The notes beneath the pieces were generated by a model, which had not been told where the DNA came from, ran no database searches, and was given only the letters and a program-made list of their open reading frames with translations. DNA of 22,897 bases from Gracilaria caudata (lineage: Eukaryota > Rhodophyta > Florideophyceae > Gracilariales > Gracilariaceae), in NCBI GenBank assembly GCA_030374735.1, contig JASCIV010000362.1, positions 1 through 22,897 on the forward strand. The letters run 5' to 3'. This document shows positions 18,790-22,897 of the stretch, piece after piece (position 1 is the first letter of the stretch; each line of letters begins with the position of its first letter). A program made the translations under genes and the position numbers.

Positions 18790-18812
18790 GCCCCCTTGAA
18801 GTTCAAGAGGGC
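18790..18812. repeat. Hairpin upstream of the OGDH start codon
   Basis: GCCCCCTTGAA, one spacer base, then TTCAAGAGGGC: 10 of 11 pairs. It sits 64-86 bp upstream of the OGDH ATG, so it is probably within the 5' leader and could affect translation. No regulator is identifiable. Confidence 0.6.
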
Positions 18813-18911
18813 AGCCTAAATGTATTTCGGCGCGCACCTCCAGATAGGACGCAGTCATCGAGCGCACTTGTGTTGTTGACGTGGACCTCGATTCCTTACA
18901 GCTTTTTACTC

Positions 18912-19298
18912 TTAACCTGTAGAAAATATAGCACTTATTAAACGGTCACAATCCCTTTCTGGCAAATTGACGCTGCTTACACCGGGGGCGCGACAAAAAA
19001 ATTTGACCTCATCTTCAAGATTTATATCGGACATCAAACTCGACGAAGATTCATGCGCATCTTCTCCAGTGTTGTCCTAACAGAAAAAATAGATCACTTC
19101 ATTGGTGTAAACACTGTTCGTAAAGGGTACGTGTGGTAGGAGCTCAGTTCCTCAATAAGCACCATACTCTGCAACGTCTATCCAGCGTCAGAGGCTTTAC
19201 TACTGTGCTTTTTTGCGACAGATTCGGCTGCGGTTGATCAGAAGGATGTGGCACTGGCGCTTCGGCGTGGTGCTTGTAGACGGCGCTGCTAGGTAGAC
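18912..19298 (-). CDS. Probable terminal exons of a minus-strand spliced gene (upstream part unresolved)
   Basis: Two open stretches, 19298-19168 and 19076-18912, join in frame across a candidate 91-nt intron (donor GTATGG, acceptor after TTTTTTCTGTTAG) to give 97 codons and a TAA. The products read as protein: QPQPNLSQKSTVVKPLTLDR in the first and EDEVKFFCRAPGVSSVNLPE in the second. No ATG lies in the first exon, so a further 5' exon is needed. A GT at 19535 within the zinc-finger gene's end would join in the right phase to AG at 19299-19300, adding these exons to that gene (524 residues in all). The evidence is open frame length, splice signals and intron size only. A separate small gene, or chance, remains possible. 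Confidence 0.35.
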
Positions 19299-19497
19299 CT
19301 GTTACAGTAATGAGCCCATAGATGTTTTGGTGATATCACTAAACGTTGGGAGTGAGTCTTTGATGAGAAGGGTTAAAACACTGTTTTTCTTTGAAAACCC
19401 CTCTAAGAAAACACCTCAGTCAACTAACAGGCAAAGACGTGGACATGCACAGTAACAAAACTCAGGTCAACTTCACTTGGTTTGATAAAGAGTATCA

Positions 19498-20814
19498 TTA
19501 CATCCCCAAATTTTCCGGCGATGTGTTGCCCGTACTTTTTGCGTTATTCGCCTGGTAGGTGAAAAACCTTTGCAAGGTTTTGCCCATGTTTCTTATTTGG
19601 TCAATGTTCCCTTGCTTCTTCAACTCCACCAACTCTGCCATTCCCCGTTCTAGTCGCCTGTAATAGTCTTGAAACAACTGTTCAATAGATAAAACGTCTG
19701 GTGAATCGAGCGTGTCATCAATGGTTGGATTGAGCAAACCACCCAAATTGTGGGCAACACTACAGGTCTTTTCTTCCAGTTTTCCTGGGTCATCGTGTAA
19801 ATTGTCTTCAAAAGCTGGATCCAACGTTGACTGTTCCCTATCGGTGCCTAAGAGTGTATGAGCGGTTAAGCTTTTGATAGTGCTGTCCTCAAAGGTTGCT
19901 TCTTGTTCTGTATCTGGTTTGTTCCGTTCGTGTTCCAAAACGTTTTGTTCCTCTTCAACTATCTGCGGAACCACTCGTGACGATTTCTCATCAAATAGAA
20001 GAAATGGGGGTCTTCCTGGTCGTAGGATTTCGATGCACTTACGAGTCTTGGCGCAGGGATGCATCTGTTTGTGGCGCAATGTGATTGAAACAGAATTTGT
20101 GTCGTAAGCAAAGCTTATGGATCCATTGCAGTCGTAAACCTTTTTAGAAATTCTTGCTCTCTTCCTAGGTAAACTCGCGGACCGGTTTGCAGTTTTTTTT
20201 CTACTGCAAATATAGTAAGATGTTCTCTCCTTACGTGTGTGCCTGATAAACGACAGCGCTGTTTCCGTCGTCACTCTCTCAAGAATACCTTTTTCGAACG
20301 CTGCAGTATCCCAAACGCAAAGATCTTGAAAACTCACGAGGCCCTCAATTCCGTTTTCCATTTCAGATGCCGCAATAACATACTGTTTGAGAAGTGTATA
20401 GAACACTGACACAAATTCAGTTTTGTAGGGTATCGAAAATCGAAAGTAGATCACAGAGAGCTGTTCCACCGGATCCGGCTGTTTCCTGCAAGAGTTACAT
20501 CGCTTCATCAATCTTTCGTACGCAACAAAATGATTTGAAGCAAGCTGTTTCTTGCATCCGTTGCATTTGGAGGATCCAAACTTGTTGAGAAGCAAAACAC
20601 TGAGTTGCAGCTCGTCGTTCTTAAAATGATTGTAGAGAAGTGCGAAACAGTTTTGGTCGACCAGAACGGCATGTGGAAACTGAGCTTTTTCGATGATGTT
20701 CATGACGCTGTGTTTCGGAAGATCAAGGATTGAACCCAATTTGTCTGCCACGTCTTCGTAGCTTGGAATTGTAGTGGGAAAAAGTTGATGAAACAAAGTC
20801 ACTGGGTTCTCCAT
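19498..20814 (-). CDS. Putative zinc-finger DNA-binding protein, possibly transposon-derived
   Basis: An uninterrupted frame of 438 residues from ATG 20814. Residues 84-109 hold a Cys4 zinc-binding site (CNGC...CNSC, Cys84, Cys87, Cys106, Cys109). Residues about 199-253 hold a second set, SYYICSRKK (Cys203), DCNGSISF (Cys229) and ITLRHKQMHPC (His248, His252). This C-x25-C-x18-H-x3-H layout with a C-x-G-x-I strand resembles the WRKY/GCM1-FLYWCH-type fingers found in Mutator-like transposases and transcription factors derived from them. A basic stretch (NRSASLPRKRARISKK, 210-225) between them could be a nuclear signal or DNA contact. The remainder (280-438) is acidic and then helical (382-405, charged). 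No DDE transposase core or SWIM motif is seen, so it is not an intact transposase. The C-terminus may be altered by splicing to downstream exons. The family assignment is an inference. Confidence 0.65.
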   Translation of the reverse strand: MENPVTLFHQLFPTTIPSYEDVADKLGSILDLPKHSVMNIIEKAQFPHAVLVDQNCFALLYNHFKNDELQLSVLLLNKFGSSKCNGCKKQLASNHFVAYERLMKRCNSCRKQPDPVEQLSVIYFRFSIPYKTEFVSVFYTLLKQYVIAASEMENGIEGLVSFQDLCVWDTAAFEKGILERVTTETALSFIRHTRKERTSYYICSRKKTANRSASLPRKRARISKKVYDCNGSISFAYDTNSVSITLRHKQMHPCAKTRKCIEILRPGRPPFLLFDEKSSRVVPQIVEEEQNVLEHERNKPDTEQEATFEDSTIKSLTAHTLLGTDREQSTLDPAFEDNLHDDPGKLEEKTCSVAHNLGGLLNPTIDDTLDSPDVLSIEQLFQDYYRRLERGMAELVELKKQGNIDQIRNMGKTLQRFFTYQANNAKSTGNTSPENLGM

Positions 20815-21688
20815 AGTTGGTTTTGCTTTAGTTCAGCCACCGCAAGCAGTTCGCCAGCCGACCCCTGCTTAGTTGCTGATAACGTACCCCTAATTCTCTG
20901 TGTCTAGGCACGAAGGGTTGCAAGAATGGTTCTTTGCTTTATTACAACAAGAAAAACACTTTTCTTCCTACCATTCGGCCGGCGCTTGGTGGCTAGATGA
21001 TACGGTATCGCCCCACTGTTCCGCTTGTGCGCGCCTGCCAACGCCCAAAATCATGCCCGACATGGACATGCGGCGTGTGCATGTCACATGCCAAACACCT
21101 CCGTCGCTCTCAGCCCTCGGCCGTGGTTGTCGAGGCCGTTTTGGCAACCCTGTATGTCTACGCCCACGGTCGACCCGTTGCCCGTTTCCGCTGCGGCCGA
21201 CATGTCGCATGCGCTTACGGCAAACTTAACCTTGTACGCGCCGCTCAACTTGCCCACAGGACTCACGCCCAGATTCTTCCTTTCGAGGAGCTTTATTCGC
21301 CCGGCGTCTCCTCAGTTATCGCCGCCGTTATGCCTTTCGTTGCGTCCGCCATACCCCGCTAGCGTGTGGTCCAACAATTCCCAGATGCACGCAGACCATC
21401 CTCTACTGCCAATCACTGGCACCGCATACGTTTTGATCGCCAACATGAATGCGGCTGGCGCCGATGAGACCACACAATCCATCAACTAAAAGTTCAATCA
21501 GGACTACGTCACAGCACCTATTAAAAGCTTCCTCCATCGCTTCGTTGACGTGGCACAAGCCCAGACAATGGAAGCGCGACCAGCGGCGAAGCGCGAGCTA
21601 CACAGATTGGTAGGCTACCAATGGTAGCATCTGGATTTCGCGGCATTCGTATCAACCCAACGTTCACAACATGTGAGCACCGCACCAT

Positions 21689-21713
21689 TGCATATGCGCA
21701 TGCGCACATGTGC
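21689..21713. repeat. 25-nt alternating pyrimidine-purine tract
   Basis: Strict alternation rich in GC, CA and TG steps. It includes the perfect palindromes TGCGCATGCGCA (21695-21706) and GCACATGTGC (21704-21713). Such DNA can adopt the Z form or a cruciform. Confidence 0.75.
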
Positions 21714-22133
21714 CTAAGCATACTGCCACATATGAAGGGGAAACCCCCTGCCTGGGCGCAAAACATCCGTAATACAGTAATATAACGATGATCTCCCGCT
21801 GATGTTCATATGTAAAACGCTCATACAGAATCAGGAAAGTAGCAGCGTGGGCGGCTTGAAGAAAAACGCCATCATCATTGCTTGGCTCAGGCATGTCGAT
21901 CGGACGAGCGGACGAAATAGGTACAACGTTTGGTCTTACGGTGGGCTTTGCGTTGGTGGAGTTTGGGGGTGGTGGTTAAGTGGCTTTAAACCAACAATTA
22001 ACCTCTCCCACAGGCTGAGATTCCGTAGCAGACCGAGCATCATAGAATAGATACACCTTACACCCCAAGGGTAAGAGGGCTGGCGTCCACCAGGACCTCG
22101 GACACAGGCCGCGTCGCCGTCCCAGCTGTCATC

Positions 22134-22198
22134 GCCAACGACGGGCAATGTTCGCAGGCCATCATCATGATGGCCAGCGAACATTGCCTGTCGTTGGC
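22134..22198. repeat. 65-bp near-perfect inverted repeat (hairpin)
   Basis: Arms 22134-22165 and 22167-22198 (32 bp each) are reverse complements with two mismatches (left-arm bases 22143 and 22156) around a single C at 22166. As RNA it would fold into a long hairpin; as DNA it could extrude a cruciform. It might be a foldback element, a small-RNA precursor, or a copy-and-invert event. Confidence 0.9.
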
Positions 22199-22565
22199 GA
22201 CATGCTGATCCGCATCTGTTGCACGCTTACAGCACCGTGGTCGAACACTGACAAATCCATGCAGCGTTCACTACTCTCTTCGCCCACGACCTACGGCGTT
22301 CTTATCGAAACGGCCCACACGCCGCCCTAATGCAATGCTTTGATGCAAAGGGTTTCCTCCTGTGACTCAATTCGGGAACAAAAAGCAGTAGTCACGGCCA
22401 AGAGGTGACCACAGCAATTATCAGCGGTGGGAAACGTTCAGTGGCATGCACTCGTTATGTAACGTTGTCGGTCTCTCCAATTGCAGTCACGTTGATACCC
22501 ACTTCTTCTCGGACGTGAGTCTAGATTTTCAGCAAGCGCTGTCAATTGCACTCAACTGAGAAAAG

Positions 22566-22573
22566 TATAAAAG
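22566..22573 (+). promoter_or_regulatory. TATA box of a plus-strand gene leaving the window
   Basis: TATAAAAG preceded by GAAAAG. It is followed by a strongly CT-rich leader (about 22600-22720), the usual look of a core promoter plus 5'UTR. No ATG-started frame of note follows inside the window, so the coding part lies beyond the right edge. Confidence 0.6.
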
Positions 22574-22726
22574 CCGCTTCCAACCAGCGCCTCAAACACT
22601 TCCGCTCTGCTCCCATTAACGTCCATCCTCGAAACCCTCCTAGTCCTCACCCTTCACCTCCTCTCCCTCCCACTCCCTCCCCCTCACCACCCTTTCAGTT
22701 CCCTTTCCTTCACCGAAACTTTGTTT

Positions 22727-22832
22727 GTACGTGCATCACCTCTCGTTTTCATCCTCGTTGAACCGCGGCGCCCTCTCTTTTCTTTGACTAACCTCCTTCT
22801 CTGTCATCTGCTGTTTTGGTTCTTGTCTACAG
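22727..22832 (+). other. Candidate 5'UTR intron
   Basis: 106 nt: donor GTACGT (as in the small membrane-protein intron), branch site CTAAC at 22788-22792 and acceptor GTCTACAG after a pyrimidine-rich tract. The remaining 65 bases to the window edge contain no ATG, so it would be a leader intron of the same gene as the TATA box. Confidence 0.5.
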
Positions 22833-22897
22833 ATTTTCTTCTATCTTCTTTATCGGGCAACACCACAACCTCGTGCAACAGCCAACAAGGCCAGAAA

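Larger units (their letters stand above)
20815..22560. other. 1.7 kb region without a confident gene
   Basis: The left half (about 20980-21640) is GC-rich and has several overlapping open frames on both strands, none ATG-started with recognisable motifs. One plus-strand frame runs 21025-21486 to a stop and stays open again from 21490 to 21630, suggesting decayed coding sequence. The right half holds an alternating purine-pyrimidine tract (21689-21713) and a 65-bp hairpin (22134-22198). The region may be the remains of mobile elements, but no terminal repeats or transposase were found. Confidence 0.4.

Noticed and set aside
21025..21489. 154-codon plus-strand frame as an intact gene
   Set aside because: It opens with TTG rather than ATG, overlaps two other open frames in GC-rich DNA, and shows no domain; treated as possible debris only.
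1..22897. CRISPR arrays, rRNA, tRNA or phage-defence systems
   Set aside because: No spaced direct repeats, no tRNA-like B-box with cloverleaf, and no rRNA-like stretch were seen by eye; a tRNA or covariance-model scan would be needed to exclude small RNAs.

Overview
The window looks like nuclear DNA of a photosynthetic eukaryote with compact genes. Four genes carry one short spliceosomal intron each (82-99 nt, GT...AG, most with a CTAAC-like branch site). One protein is of the plastid-lipid-associated (PAP/fibrillin) family, and another is a mitochondrial 2-oxoglutarate dehydrogenase with a presequence. Low intron density, short introns and a plastid suggest a red alga, but this is inference and no gene here fixes the lineage.

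Layout, left to right. An armadillo-repeat protein lies on the minus strand (402-3320). A 2.3 kb spacer follows, then a UCH-L3-type deubiquitinase (5617-6385, plus, 2 exons). Next is a NodU/CmcH/TobZ-type O-carbamoyltransferase (7140-9701, plus, 2 exons). Its 3' coding end overlaps that of a membrane-anchored class 3 lipase (9667-12111, minus). Then come a DNL-type zinc-finger (Hep1/Zim17-like) co-chaperone (13102-13748, plus, 2 exons), a PAP/fibrillin protein (14003-14740, minus), an unrecognised small single-pass membrane protein (15214-15592, plus, 2 exons), and 2-oxoglutarate dehydrogenase E1 (15703-18726, minus). A zinc-finger protein of possible transposon descent follows (19498-20814, minus) and may have extra 3' exons at 18912-19298. 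The last 2 kb holds coding-like debris, a 65-bp near-perfect hairpin, an alternating purine-pyrimidine tract, and at the right edge a TATA box plus a 5'UTR intron for a plus-strand gene that starts beyond the window.

From UCH to OGDH, genes mostly alternate strand, giving convergent pairs with short or negative spacing and divergent pairs sharing promoter regions. The products serve separate housekeeping jobs: ubiquitin recycling, HSP70 maintenance, plastid lipid structures and the TCA cycle. I see no operon-like pathway, CRISPR array, rRNA or tRNA. The most unusual items are the bacterial-type carbamoyltransferase, the lipase/multi-pass membrane fusion, the overlapping convergent coding ends, the zinc-finger gene with hidden exons, and the 65-bp hairpin.
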